Of a DNA stretch of 64,000 bases, positions 9,373 through 18,617 are shown piece after piece (the stretch's first letter is position 1; every line of letters starts with the position of its first letter). A program made the translations under genes and the position numbers. Origin of the DNA: Zhaonella formicivorans (GTDB lineage Bacteria > Bacillota > DUOV01 > Zhaonellaceae); the NCBI RefSeq assembly GCF_004353525.1, contig NZ_CP085524.1, forward strand, positions 1,064,001-1,128,000, given 5' to 3'. A model generated the notes under the pieces. It had not been told where the DNA came from and searched no databases. It saw only the letters and a program-made list of their open reading frames with translations.

Positions 9373-9779
9373 CAGCTTGAAGACAAAGCGCGCATGTATT
9401 ACTTCGCTCTGGACAAGCTCCTACGCCTTTGACCTTTGGCAGAGCCGCCAGCCTTGAGGAAACCAGTCCCGCTCCATAATACATGCGGGCTAATAATAGT
9501 TTGTCGACAGACACCCATGCTGCTGTGCAGCACCATCAGAAGAATGAAAAATTGTAACCCATTGTGTGTAGCTGCGACATATGACAAGCCATAGAGCGCT
9601 CTGTGAAGAGTTTGACTGTAAGCGGCCGAGCAGCATGGACGCTGCGAGAGCGCTGGAGTGGCATGGACGCCGCGTCAGCGCGTGCCGCTGGAAGTCAAAC
9701 GATGAGCAGAAGCAGCGCTCTTGGCGAAGTCATCCCGGAGCAGCAGATACAAGGGTTAACATTTTGAGGGTAGTCTGAA
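9373..9779 (+). mobile_element. MITE-like hairpin element, copy 1 (composite)
   Basis: A non-coding segment of about 407 bases. Its body (9547-9766) is related to the reverse complement of 43774-43992, including a 37-base identical block at 9567-9603. The body has inexact terminal inverted repeats (AAAATTGTAACCC at left, a two-mismatch counterpart at right). Inner arms pair as well, so the whole body can fold into one long imperfect hairpin. The outer ends are CAGCTTGAAGA and GGTAGTCTGA. Relative to copy 2 there is an extra segment (9391-9546) holding another inverted repeat (GCATGTATTA near 9392 with its complement near 9477) and a 20-base block, 9489-9508, that in copy 2 lies at the opposite end. 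No protein is encoded; short ORFs inside have no coding character. Confidence 0.7.
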
Positions 9780-9800
9780 AGACCTTCAACCGGTCTTTTT
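9780..9800 (+). terminator. Terminator hairpin on the right flank of the mobile element
   Basis: AGACC and GGTCT (9780-9784, 9792-9796) with a seven-base loop, followed on plus by TTTTTCTT. It matches the left-flank hairpin at about 14 of 17 positions with one gap. Read together, the two look like a diverged duplication of one bidirectional terminator. Confidence 0.65.
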
Positions 9801-9833
9801 CTTAAGCCATACAGCATGTAGTAATTACCTTCT

Positions 9834-10616
9834 CTACCTTTTTAGGCGCTGCAGTTCTTCTAAAAGATTATCGTTTAACACTCTGATGTAAGTGCCTTTC
9901 ATCCCCAACGATTTCGATTCTATGACACCAGCGCTTTCAAACTTGCGCAGAGCGTTAACAATTACTGAACGGGTAATGCCGGCCCTATCTGCGATCTTAC
10001 TGGCTACCAGCACTCCTTCATCCCCCTCCAGTTCTCCGAAAATATGTTCTACAGCTTCTAATTCGGAATAAGAAAGAGTGCCAAGGGCAATATGCACAGC
10101 AGCCCGTTTACGAGCCTCCTCTTCAATTTTTTCCGCTTTGGAACGCAAAATTTCCATACCTACCACTGTTGCGCCGTATTCGGCCAAAACTAAATCCTCG
10201 TCAGTAAATTCTACATTAAATCTTGATAAGAGCAAAGTGCCCAAACGCTGTCCACCGCCAATTACAGGCACAATAGTAGTCAACTTATTGCTGAAAATAC
10301 ATTTGTCTTCTTCGCTGAAAATGCAGCAGTTGGCTACTTGGGCAAAATTAGCTTTCGTTTCATTAACCCGCATTAATTCTTCATTGTAGTCATCGGGAAA
10401 ACGCTCGGTTTCATAAACAATATTATCCATAATCTCGCAGGTAAAACCTTCAATAAAAGCGTATCCGAGGATTTTGCCGTATTTACCAACAATGTAACAA
10501 TTTGCGTTAATTTGGTCCCTTAAGACTTGGGCCATCTCATCGAAGTCCACTGGGTTGCCGGCAGATTTTTGTAACAGTTTGTTGATATTTCTTGTTTTTT
10601 CTAATAGTGTCTTCAT
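9834..10616 (-). CDS. codY: GTP- and branched-chain amino acid-sensing global repressor CodY
   Basis: CodY represses stationary-phase and nitrogen-starvation genes when GTP and Ile/Leu/Val are high. The 260-residue protein has an N-terminal GAF-like effector domain (about 1-155) and a C-terminal winged helix. [20 protein letters not shown] at about 205-224 is the recognition helix region, almost invariant in the family, followed by [13 protein letters not shown]. It is 46 bases downstream of hslU, as in the Bacillus codV-clpQ-clpY-codY cluster. The ATG follows AAGGAGAAGAGC. Confidence 0.98.
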   Translation of the reverse strand: MKTLLEKTRNINKLLQKSAGNPVDFDEMAQVLRDQINANCYIVGKYGKILGYAFIEGFTCEIMDNIVYETERFPDDYNEELMRVNETKANFAQVANCCIFSEEDKCIFSNKLTTIVPVIGGGQRLGTLLLSRFNVEFTDEDLVLAEYGATVVGMEILRSKAEKIEEEARKRAAVHIALGTLSYSELEAVEHIFGELEGDEGVLVASKIADRAGITRSVIVNALRKFESAGVIESKSLGMKGTYIRVLNDNLLEELQRLKR

Positions 10617-10662
10617 TGCTCTTCTCCTTTACCATCTATTTGCTGGTTTAAATTGTATATTT

Positions 10663-12069
10663 TTAAAGAATATAACGGCTTAAATCTTGATCTTTGACAA
10701 TATCTTGCAGTGTATTTCTAACATACTCTGCGTCGATCACAATTTTTTGTGCGCCCATCTCCGGTGCTTCGTAAAACAATTCCTGCAAAAGCCTCTCCAG
10801 AATAGTATGCAGCCGTCTGGCGCCTATGTTTTCAGTTTGCGCATTAACGGTGTAAGCTATTTCCGCAATTTCCGAAATAGCATCTTTGCTAAATTGCACT
10901 TCCACACCTTCGGTAGCTAAAAGGGCAGTATATTGCTTAATTAAAGAATTCTTAGGTTCAGTTAAAATCTGTTCGAAATTTTCTTTACTTAGGCTGTCCA
11001 ACTCAACCCTAATGGGGAAACGACCCTGAAGCTCCGGAATTAAATCAGAAGGTTTGGTAATATGAAAAGCCCCGGCAGCAATAAACAGAATATGGTCAGT
11101 TTTAACCGGACCATATTTGGTAACCACTGTTGAGCCCTCAACTATGGGCAGAATATCCCTTTGTACTCCCCCTCTGGATACATCGGGGCCGTGTCCGCCT
11201 TCTTTGCCTGCAATTTTATCAATTTCATCCAGGAAAATAATCCCATCCTGTTCCGCCCGGTAAATGGCTTGCGCCACAACCTCATCCATATCTATGAGCT
11301 TTTCTGCTTCTTCTTGCGTCAAAATTTTTCTAGCCTCAGCAACTGTCACTTTTCTTTTCTTTTTCTTTTTGGGGAACATGCCGCCTAACATATCCTGCAA
11401 ATTTATCCCCATTTCCTCTATCCCAGAACCTGTAAACACTTCCAGCATCGGAGGTTTTTGATCCTCTATTTCAATTTCAATAAGCTCGTTTTCCAATTCT
11501 TGCCTGCGGAGTTTTTCTTTTAATATTGCCCTTTTTTCATCAATCTTTAACATTCTTTGCTGGTATGATTCTTCTTCTTGCGGCGATATATCGGCGGGAC
11601 TTCTGCCCCCAAAAAGCAATTCAAAAGGATTTTTGGGAGATTTCTCCTGCTGGGGATAAGGGCAAAGTAAATCTAAAATTCTAGCTTCGGCTAAAGCTTC
11701 TGCTTTTTCTTTTACAACCGATGTCTTTTCCTGCCGAACCATTCTAATTGACGTCTCCACTAAATCCCTTACTATGGATTCTACGTCCCGCCCGACATAG
11801 CCAACTTCAGTAAATTTTGTAGCCTCCACTTTAATAAAAGGGGCCTTGACCAGCTTGGCGAGTCGCCTGGCAATTTCAGTCTTGCCTACGCCCGTTGGCC
11901 CAATCATAATTATATTTTTCGGCATGATCTCATCTTGCATTTCTGGGCTTAGCTTTTTACGACGGTATCTATTGCGGAGGGCTATAGCAACACTTTTTTT
12001 AGCTGCTGACTGACCTACTATATATCTATCCAACTCCTGCACAATTTGCTTGGGAGTCAAATTTTCCAT
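10663..12069 (-). CDS. hslU: ATP-dependent protease ATPase subunit HslU (ClpY)
   Basis: AAA+ unfoldase that feeds substrates to the HslV peptidase. The protein is 468 residues. The Walker A loop GPTGVGKTE is near residue 60, and the Walker [13 protein letters not shown] near residue 285. Between them is the HslU-specific intermediate domain, which includes a lysine run [10 protein letters not shown]. The C-terminus ends LSRYIL, the tail that docks into HslV. I place the start at the ATG at 12069, eight bases after GGAGG, rather than at an upstream in-frame codon. It is 13 bases downstream of hslV. Confidence 0.97.
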   Translation of the reverse strand: MENLTPKQIVQELDRYIVGQSAAKKSVAIALRNRYRRKKLSPEMQDEIMPKNIIMIGPTGVGKTEIARRLAKLVKAPFIKVEATKFTEVGYVGRDVESIVRDLVETSIRMVRQEKTSVVKEKAEALAEARILDLLCPYPQQEKSPKNPFELLFGGRSPADISPQEEESYQQRMLKIDEKRAILKEKLRRQELENELIEIEIEDQKPPMLEVFTGSGIEEMGINLQDMLGGMFPKKKKKRKVTVAEARKILTQEEAEKLIDMDEVVAQAIYRAEQDGIIFLDEIDKIAGKEGGHGPDVSRGGVQRDILPIVEGSTVVTKYGPVKTDHILFIAAGAFHITKPSDLIPELQGRFPIRVELDSLSKENFEQILTEPKNSLIKQYTALLATEGVEVQFSKDAISEIAEIAYTVNAQTENIGARRLHTILERLLQELFYEAPEMGAQKIVIDAEYVRNTLQDIVKDQDLSRYIL

Positions 12070-12082
12070 TTCATCCACCTCC

Positions 12083-12613
12083 TCACATCTCTTCAACAGT
12101 TATATTGTCATTGGTATACACGCATATTGAAGAGGCTATTTGCAAAGCTTCTCGAGCAACTTCACCGGCGGCGAGCTGGGTATGTTTCATTAAGGCCCTT
12201 GCTGCAGCTAAAGCATACGCCCCGCCGGAACCTATAGCCGCCACATTATCATCCGGCTCAATTATCTCGCCATTACCGGATATAATCAATAAGGTTTGTT
12301 CATTTGCCACGATGAGCAACGCTTCCAGTTTGCGCAAGATTCGGTCCATTCGCCACTCTTTGGCCAATTCTACTGCCGCCCGTTGCAAATTACCCCTATA
12401 CTCTTCCAGCTTTCCTTCGAATTTTTCAAAAAGAGTAAAAGCATCAGCCACAGAACCGGCAAAGCCGGCCACTACTTTACCACCATATAACCTGCGAACT
12501 TTTTTTGCCTGGTGCTTCATTATCGTGGCATTGCCAAAAGTGACTTGTCCGTCTCCGGCAACAGCAACCTTTCCGTCTTTTTTAACAGCTACTATTGTAG
12601 TAGCGTGAAACAT
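12083..12613 (-). CDS. hslV: ATP-dependent protease peptidase subunit HslV (ClpQ)
   Basis: Proteasome-like N-terminal-nucleophile peptidase forming two stacked hexamers. The 176-residue protein reads [27 protein letters not shown]. The likely catalytic Thr is residue 5, so a four-residue pro-sequence (MFHA) must be removed, unlike the simple Met removal in E. coli. [17 protein letters not shown] and [14 protein letters not shown] are typical. Paired with hslU. Confidence 0.97.
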   Translation of the reverse strand: MFHATTIVAVKKDGKVAVAGDGQVTFGNATIMKHQAKKVRRLYGGKVVAGFAGSVADAFTLFEKFEGKLEEYRGNLQRAAVELAKEWRMDRILRKLEALLIVANEQTLLIISGNGEIIEPDDNVAAIGSGGAYALAAARALMKHTQLAAGEVAREALQIASSICVYTNDNITVEEM

Positions 12614-12628
12614 CCTATTACCTCCCTG

Positions 12629-13543
12629 CTAAGCCCGAGGGTGGGTTTTATCATAAACTTCTTTCATCTTTGAGGTTGTAACGTGAGTATAAACCTGGGT
12701 TGTAGCCATGCTTACATGACCTAAAAGTTCCTGCACCACTCTTAAATCAGCACCTCTCTCCATTAAATGGGTGGCAAAGGTGTGGCGCAGAGAGTGAGGC
12801 GAAATTTTTAGGCTGTCAGCTAATCTTCTCACATATTTTTCTACAGTCAAACGTACACCTCTTACACTAATCCTAACTCCCTTGTAGTTTAAAAACAGAG
12901 CATCATTATTTTGGGTTGCCAGTAACACCGGCCTTCCCCTCCGAAGATAATTTTGCAGAGCTTCGATGGCAAAGCTGCCCAAAGGCACAACCCTTTCCTT
13001 GGCGCCTTTTCCATAGACCACCATATAGCCTAAATCAAGATTAATCTGAGGTAAATCAAGGCCTACCAGCTCACTCACCCGGATCCCGGAAGCATAAAAG
13101 GTTTCCAGCATGGCACGGTCCCGTAATCCTAACGGAGTTGAGCAGTCGGGTAAAGCAAGCAACTGTTCAATTTGCTTTTCTTCCAGATACCGAGGCAGTT
13201 TTTTATCCTTTTTCGGGCTGTTAATAAAGAACAGCGGGTTATTAGCAATCAATTTTTCCTTGTTTAAAAAGCGGTAAAACTTCCTCAGGGCTGCTAATTT
13301 TCTTGCCACCGAAGATTTGTTATAACCTGCCCGGTGTAAATAGGCTAAAAAAGAACGTATATCGTAGTGACTCAGCACTTCCAATTCTATTCCGTCGGCT
13401 TTTTTTCTATAGTGCTCCTGAAGAAAAATAAAAAACTGATTTAAATCATTTGCATAGGCGCTCACAGTGTTTTGGGAAGCATTCTTTTCAGCCCTTAAAG
13501 ATTTTAAAAAAAGATCAACCAAACTATCATAGCTGCTGTTCAT
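12629..13543 (-). CDS. xerC: Tyrosine recombinase XerC (CodV)
   Basis: Resolves chromosome dimers at dif with its partner XerD. The 304-residue protein has an N-terminal SAM-like core-binding domain (about 1-95) and a catalytic domain with Arg in SGIRVSELVG, Lys in GKGAKERVVPLG, the HSLRHTFATHL box, and GHVSMATTQVYTHV carrying the nucleophilic Tyr. Its place before hslV and after trmFO is that of codV in Bacillus, which favours a housekeeping recombinase over a phage integrase. Confidence 0.96.
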   Translation of the reverse strand: MNSSYDSLVDLFLKSLRAEKNASQNTVSAYANDLNQFFIFLQEHYRKKADGIELEVLSHYDIRSFLAYLHRAGYNKSSVARKLAALRKFYRFLNKEKLIANNPLFFINSPKKDKKLPRYLEEKQIEQLLALPDCSTPLGLRDRAMLETFYASGIRVSELVGLDLPQINLDLGYMVVYGKGAKERVVPLGSFAIEALQNYLRRGRPVLLATQNNDALFLNYKGVRISVRGVRLTVEKYVRRLADSLKISPHSLRHTFATHLMERGADLRVVQELLGHVSMATTQVYTHVTTSKMKEVYDKTHPRA

Positions 13544-13642
13544 TATATCACCGCATTAGCAACTCGCCCTTATGTTAACATATTCACAAAGAGCTGACAA
13601 GTTAAATTTTAATAATATTTTAGCAATTCAAGGAATTGCCGC

Positions 13643-14959
13643 TTAGCTGAGCTTATTGTTTTCCATAAAATTCCACAACACCGTCAAGGCTCGTTCTGCC
13701 AAGGCACGGTTTTTTAATTTTTTATCCCTTTGTTTATGCTCCAAAGGTGGAATTAATCCAAAATTGATATTCATCGGTTGAAAGTTTTTTGTTTCGGCAG
13801 TAGTAATATAATGGCATAATGCCCCATGGGCTGTTTCCGGCGGAAAGACCAGAGGTTGCTGCCCGTTAATTATGCGGGCGGCATTAATCCCTGCAACCAG
13901 ACCGTTGGCAGCACTTTCTACATATCCCTCCACTCCAGTGATTTGCCCGGCGAACAAAATTTCGGGTCGCTTTTTAAACTGCATTGTAGGGAGCAGCAAG
14001 TCGGGACTGGAGATATAGGTATTTTTATGCATTACGCCGTAACGTACTATTTCCGCCTTTTCTAATCCTGGGATCAGTTTTAATAGTTTTTGTTGTTCTC
14101 CCCATTTTAAACCAGTCTGAAAACCAACCAAGTTAAAAAGGGAACCCTCCTGGTTGTCTTTGCGCAATTGAACCACAGCATAGGGCATTTTCCCAGTACG
14201 CGGATCTACTAGGCCAACCGGCTTCATTGGACCAAACAGGAGAGTTTGCTTGCCTCCTTTAGCCAAAGCTTCAATAGGCATACATCCTTCAAAATGGATT
14301 TCTTTTTCAAATTCTTTCGGTTCATGTCTCTCGGCAGAAACTAAGAAGGAGTAAAAAGCATCATATTCCTCTTCGGTCATGGGACAATTCAAATAATCAT
14401 CGCTGCCTTTTCCATACCTTGATGCCCAAAATGCCACACTGCAATCAATGCTTTCTTTAGTTACTATAGGTGCGGCAGCATCATAGAAATAAAAATAATC
14501 AGCGCTAGTCATTTCCTGTATTTGAGCTGCAAGAGCGGGGCTGGTTAACGGCCCGGAAGCAATGATAGTGATCTGACCGTTCGGTATGTCAGTAATCTCC
14601 TCCCGGATAATTTGCACATTGGGATGTTTTTCCAGGATTTCAGTCACTTCCGAACTGAAACCGTTACGGTCAACTGCCAGCGCTCCACCTGCAGGTACCG
14701 CGTGTTTATCAGCGCAGTGCATGATCAATGAATTTAAATTCCGCATTTCTTCCTTCAATAAACCAACAGCGTTTTCAATAGCGTTTGCCCTAAGGGAGTT
14801 GCTGCAAACAAGCTCCGCCAGGTATGAACTGTGGTGAGCAGGCGTCATTTGGTAGGGGCGCATTTCGTATAATTTTACTTTGACGCCCCGCTGGGCAGCT
14901 TGCCAAGCTGCTTCAGCACCTGCCAGACCACCTCCTATAATGACCAGTTCAGTACACAA
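13643..14959 (-). CDS. trmFO: Methylenetetrahydrofolate-tRNA-(uracil-5-)-methyltransferase
   Basis: Folate- and FAD-dependent enzyme that makes m5U54 in the tRNA T-loop. The product, about 438 residues, opens with the FAD-binding motif [17 protein letters not shown]. It contains [23 protein letters not shown] and [25 protein letters not shown], both diagnostic. A TTG at 14959 gives good spacing to GAGGGG; a GTG three codons upstream would overlap that site. The gene lies between topA and xerC as in Bacillus (gid). Confidence 0.95.
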   Translation of the reverse strand: MCTELVIIGGGLAGAEAAWQAAQRGVKVKLYEMRPYQMTPAHHSSYLAELVCSNSLRANAIENAVGLLKEEMRNLNSLIMHCADKHAVPAGGALAVDRNGFSSEVTEILEKHPNVQIIREEITDIPNGQITIIASGPLTSPALAAQIQEMTSADYFYFYDAAAPIVTKESIDCSVAFWASRYGKGSDDYLNCPMTEEEYDAFYSFLVSAERHEPKEFEKEIHFEGCMPIEALAKGGKQTLLFGPMKPVGLVDPRTGKMPYAVVQLRKDNQEGSLFNLVGFQTGLKWGEQQKLLKLIPGLEKAEIVRYGVMHKNTYISSPDLLLPTMQFKKRPEILFAGQITGVEGYVESAANGLVAGINAARIINGQQPLVFPPETAHGALCHYITTAETKNFQPMNINFGLIPPLEHKQRDKKLKNRALAERALTVLWNFMENNKLS

Positions 14960-15014
14960 GGTTGCCACCCCTCATAACATGCTTCGATACTTGCTATAAT
15001 CCCACCGCTTGCTT

Positions 15015-17099
15015 CTATTGCTTTACTTCTTTTTCAAAGTGACATCCTTCTTTGGGACAAACTAACCGGCTGCCTTTTTTAATATTTTTAAGCACCAGTG
15101 TACTATGACATTCCGGGCAAAGTTCCGTAGTAGGTTTATCCCAGGACACATAGTCACATTCCGGGTAATTGCTGCAACCGAAAAATTTCCTGCCCTTTTT
15201 TGTTCTGCGCAATACTATTTTACCTTCGCACTTGGGGCAAGGTACTCCTATTTCTTCCAACAAAGGTTTGGTATTACGACATTCGGGAAAACCCGGACAA
15301 GCCAGGAATTTTCCATAGCGCCCCATTTTAATTACCATGTTTCTGCCGCAGCTTTCGCAGATTTCCTCGGAAACTTGATCAGCTATTTCAATAGAACCTA
15401 TTTCTTTTTCAGCTTGCTCCAATTCTTTGGCAAATGGCCGGTAAAAAGTGTCCACCACCACCTGCCAGTCCATGGCGCCTTCTTCCACTTCATCCAGATT
15501 GCTTTCCATATTGGCAGTAAACTCAACATCGATAATATCAGGAAAATACTCCTTCAATAGTTCCACTACAACCATGCCCAATTCTGTGGGAGCAAATTGT
15601 TTTTGTTCACGTACAACGTACCCCCGCTGCAATATTGTTTCAATAGTGGGAGCATAAGTGCTAGGCCTACCTATTCCCAACTCTTCCAAGGTTTTTACCA
15701 GCGTAGCCTCAGAATAGCGGGGAGGTGGCTGGGTAAAATGCTGTTTTGGTTCAAGCTTTTGCAAAATGAGTATTGTCCCCTCTTGCAAATCAGGTAGGAT
15801 ACCCGCATCCTCTTCCGAATCACCTTCCCTGCTTTCCGTATAAACCTGCATAAACCCTGGGAATTTAATTATAGCGCCATTGGCGCGAAACAAATAGTCT
15901 GCTGCAGCAATATCTACAGTGGTAGTGTCTAAAATTGCGGAACTCATCTGGCTAGCCACAAATCTTTCCCAGATCAGTTTATAAAGTTTATACTGATCTT
16001 TGCTCAACACATCGGATAATGACTCCGGGGTTCTTAAAGTAGAAGTAGGCCTTATTGCTTCGTGGGCGTTCTGAGCCTGTTTTTTGCTGGTATATTCCCT
16101 AGGTATGGAAGGAACATATTCCTTACCGAACTTATCCAGAATGTAGCTCCTTGCCTCTTCTTGGGCAACCGCAGCAATTCTTGTAGAATCAGTCCTAAGA
16201 TAAGTTATTAAACCCACTGTACCTTCCTTTTTGCCCAAGTCTATTCCTTCATATAGCTGCTGAGCAATCATCATTGTTTTGCGCGCGGTAAAATTCAGCT
16301 TACGATAAGCCTCTTGCTGCAGGCTACTGGTGGTAAATGGCGCAGCCGGATTACGCTTCTTTTCTTTCTTTTTAATCTCAACTACCCTATACTCCTGACC
16401 TTGTATTTCAGACAGTACCTGGTCCATTTCCGCCTGAGAAGAAATTTTAATTGGTTCGTTTGCTTTTTTTATTAACTTGGCTTCTATTTTTCCTGCCGGT
16501 TTGCTTTTTAACAGTGCGGTAAGACTCCAGTATTCCTCAGGAATAAATTGGTTTATTTCTTTTTCCCTGTCACAAATCAACCTGACCGCAACTGATTGAA
16601 CCCTACCTGCGCTAAGCCCCTTCCGAACTTTTTTCCACAGCAGCGGGCTGAGCCCGTACCCAACTAAACGGTCTAAAATTCTCCTGGCTTGCTGAGCGTT
16701 AACACGATCAAAGTCAATGGTTCTCGGGTTTTGTACTGCTTGTTGGATAGCATTTTTGGTAATCTCGTTAAATTCTATCCTGCACTTTTCCAGTTGTTCT
16801 ATACCCAAAACCTGTTGTAGGTGCCAAGCAATTGCTTCACCTTCCCGGTCGGGGTCAGTAGCGAGCAACACCATACTGCTTCTCTTGGCAGCAGCCTTCA
16901 ATTCTTTGAGCAGTTCCCCCTTACCCCTGATGGTTATATATCTAGGCAGAAATCCCTCTTCAATATCTACGCCAAGTTGGCTTTTAGGTAAATCCCTGAC
17001 ATGACCCATAGAGTACTTCACTGTATATTTTTTGCCCAAAAAACGTCCTATTGTTTTTGCTTTCGCAGGCGATTCCACAATCACTAATATCTCAGACAC
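15015..17099 (-). CDS. topA: DNA topoisomerase I
   Basis: Type IA topoisomerase relaxing negative supercoils. At about 694 residues it has the Toprim start [19 protein letters not shown], the acidic triad in [17 protein letters not shown] near residue 105, and the active tyrosine in [11 protein letters not shown] near residue 300. Three C-terminal zinc fingers follow, each C-x2-C with a second Cys pair: CESCGR, CPKCEG and CPECHS. I prefer the GTG at 17099, which is eight bases after GGAG, over an ATG six codons upstream. It sits between dprA and trmFO. Confidence 0.97.
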   Translation of the reverse strand: MSEILVIVESPAKAKTIGRFLGKKYTVKYSMGHVRDLPKSQLGVDIEEGFLPRYITIRGKGELLKELKAAAKRSSMVLLATDPDREGEAIAWHLQQVLGIEQLEKCRIEFNEITKNAIQQAVQNPRTIDFDRVNAQQARRILDRLVGYGLSPLLWKKVRKGLSAGRVQSVAVRLICDREKEINQFIPEEYWSLTALLKSKPAGKIEAKLIKKANEPIKISSQAEMDQVLSEIQGQEYRVVEIKKKEKKRNPAAPFTTSSLQQEAYRKLNFTARKTMMIAQQLYEGIDLGKKEGTVGLITYLRTDSTRIAAVAQEEARSYILDKFGKEYVPSIPREYTSKKQAQNAHEAIRPTSTLRTPESLSDVLSKDQYKLYKLIWERFVASQMSSAILDTTTVDIAAADYLFRANGAIIKFPGFMQVYTESREGDSEEDAGILPDLQEGTILILQKLEPKQHFTQPPPRYSEATLVKTLEELGIGRPSTYAPTIETILQRGYVVREQKQFAPTELGMVVVELLKEYFPDIIDVEFTANMESNLDEVEEGAMDWQVVVDTFYRPFAKELEQAEKEIGSIEIADQVSEEICESCGRNMVIKMGRYGKFLACPGFPECRNTKPLLEEIGVPCPKCEGKIVLRRTKKGRKFFGCSNYPECDYVSWDKPTTELCPECHSTLVLKNIKKGSRLVCPKEGCHFEKEVKQ

Positions 17100-17150
17100 T
17101 ATTCTCACTCCAACCATTACCTACAAAATGTTTACAATTGCAACTGCTCG

Positions 17151-18227
17151 CTAGGCGATAATATATCTTTGTCCTGGCAGTTGTTTAATTATGCCCCTGA
17201 TTTCCAGAACAGTGAGAGTGCTCAGCAAATTCTCCGGTGGGACAAGCAGTTTTGCCATTATTTCTTCAAAGCTAACCGGTTCCCAAGATAATAGTTCCAC
17301 TATTTTAGCTTCCACAGCTGACAACTCTTGCCGGGTAGTTTTTCTTTCCGGAACGGGAGCATAACCATACTCCTCCAGGATATCATTTACATCCTCTACC
17401 AATTTAGCTCCCTGCTTAATAAGGTAATTGGTCCCTTTGCTAAAACGGCTGAAGACAGGACCTGGAACGGCAAAAACGTCCCGCCCCTGCTCCAAAGCGT
17501 AATCGGCGGTAATCAGCGAACCGCTTTTTTCTGCAGCTTCCACCACAACTACACCTAAAGTTAAACCGCTGATTAACCGGTTTCGTCTGGGGAAATTTTG
17601 CGCCTCAGGTTTTGTTCCCAAGGGAAATTCTGAAATTACCGCTCCGTGAGCAATTATTTCCTCCATCAGCCTTTTATTCTCCGGGGGATAGACTATATCC
17701 AAACCATTCCCTAAAACCGCTATCGTGCTACCAGCAGCACGGAGTACCCCCCAGTGGGCAAAACTATCAATTCCTCTGGCCATGCCACTTACTACACAAA
17801 AGCCTTGTTTTCCCAGATCATAGGCAATTTTTTCAGCCATTTTTTGTCCATAAGCAGTTGCTTTCCTCGATCCCACAATAGCTATGGCATTTTGAATAGC
17901 ATTTTCCAAACTTCCTTTATAATACAATACTTGAGGCGCCCCGTAAATATAACGCAAATTTACGGGGTAAATTTTATCATTGAATGTGACGATCTTGATA
18001 TCCTTTTTTAAAATTTTTTCCCATTCTGCTTCCACATTAAACTTGGCACGAAAAGATAAAAAGTTTTCGAACACATTCCTGCGAGACCCTAGTACTGATT
18101 CTAGCAAACTTGGCTCAGCATGCCAAACATTTTCCGGGTTTCCGAAAAACTCAATAAGCTTTTGAATAGTTTGCGGCCCGATTCCCGGTACAGAATTCAG
18201 AGCATTCCAATAAGCATTTTTTTGCAT
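17151..18227 (-). CDS. dprA: DNA-processing protein DprA
   Basis: Loads RecA onto incoming single-stranded DNA during natural transformation. The protein of about 358 residues has an N-terminal helix-hairpin-helix-like region (NSVPGIGPQTIQKLIEFFG). A Rossmann-type DprA core follows, with AIVGSRKATAYGQKMA and VVSGMARGIDSFAHWGVL, and then a C-terminal winged helix (about 290-358). The ATG at 18227 is chosen; an in-frame GTG at 18254 lacks a visible ribosome site. With yifB/comM upstream it makes a small competence-associated group. Confidence 0.95.
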   Translation of the reverse strand: MQKNAYWNALNSVPGIGPQTIQKLIEFFGNPENVWHAEPSLLESVLGSRRNVFENFLSFRAKFNVEAEWEKILKKDIKIVTFNDKIYPVNLRYIYGAPQVLYYKGSLENAIQNAIAIVGSRKATAYGQKMAEKIAYDLGKQGFCVVSGMARGIDSFAHWGVLRAAGSTIAVLGNGLDIVYPPENKRLMEEIIAHGAVISEFPLGTKPEAQNFPRRNRLISGLTLGVVVVEAAEKSGSLITADYALEQGRDVFAVPGPVFSRFSKGTNYLIKQGAKLVEDVNDILEEYGYAPVPERKTTRQELSAVEAKIVELLSWEPVSFEEIMAKLLVPPENLLSTLTVLEIRGIIKQLPGQRYIIA

Positions 18228-18352
18228 AGCCCATCCCCATTTTTGTTTTCTCACTCATTCGCGAAAGATAACATCTTTTCCTGCTACAGGGAAATACTTT
18301 TACCTTGCTTCTATTGGATATGGGATTGCATGAAAAGTTTTATTCTTGGCAA

Positions 18353-18373
18353 AGATACTTTTTTAAAGTATCT
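18353..18373. repeat. Inverted repeat upstream of dprA
   Basis: AGATACTTT (18353-18361) and AAAGTATCT (18365-18373) are perfect inverted repeats around a three-base centre, about 125 bases upstream of the dprA start. It could be an operator or a small hairpin next to the preceding terminator. Function unknown. Confidence 0.4.
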
Positions 18374-18377
18374 CACG

Positions 18378-18400
18378 AAAAAAGGGCGGATAAACCACCC
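18378..18400 (-). terminator. Terminator after the spore-protein pseudogene
   Basis: On minus, GGGTGG and CCGCCC (one T-G pair) form a six-bp stem followed by TTTTTT. Its position directly after the decayed spore-protein gene suggests the gene was once a separate expressed unit. Confidence 0.7.
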
Positions 18401-18411
18401 TCGCATGCTGG

Positions 18412-18575
18412 CTATTGATTTACACTACTCACCAGTTGCTTTTCAGCCATGGTGATTAGCCTTTTTACCATAGTCCCTCCTACTCTTCCGCAGTTTTTTG
18501 CAGATATTTCGCCCTAGTAGTCTTCGCTGTCCTGATAAACAGGCAGGCCCAATTCCGTGCATTTTCGTATTTCAT
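18412..18575 (-). pseudogene. Decayed alpha/beta-type small acid-soluble spore protein gene
   Basis: Alpha/beta SASPs coat and protect spore DNA. Starting at the ATG at 18575 the minus strand reads MKYENAR. After one missing base (near 18554/18555) it continues as ELGLPVYQDSEDY, then an in-frame TAG (18514-18516) where a Trp codon is plausible (TGG to TAG). It then reads GEISAKNCGRVGG and TMVKRLITMAEKQLV, the canonical C-terminal SASP block, to a TAG at 18412-18414. Both lesions together argue for loss of function. A second in-frame ATG at 18618 overlaps the yifB stop, but that reading also meets the TAG. The surrounding gap 18228-18617 holds only this gene, a terminator and an inverted repeat. 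Confidence 0.8.
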
Positions 18576-18617
18576 ATTGTTCGGAGCTTGATGTGCAGCT
18601 ATTTAAAACAAAAACCA

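Noticed and set aside
9332-9778. Short open frames of 60-65 codons within element copy 1
   Set aside because: They run on both strands through the hairpin repeat, lack ribosome sites and have no equivalents in copy 2.
9373-9779. Group IIC intron, which also inserts near terminators
   Set aside because: No reverse transcriptase, no recognisable domain V, and flank duplication is not expected from introns.
12105-12608. 167-codon plus-strand frame antisense to hslV
   Set aside because: Complement of a conserved gene; low-complexity Ser/Ala/Pro composition typical of shadow frames.
18514-18516. In-frame TAG in the spore-protein gene as a pyrrolysine codon or read-through
   Set aside because: A missing base about 40 bases upstream also breaks the frame, and TAG is used as an ordinary stop (the same gene and fabD). 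Decay is simpler.
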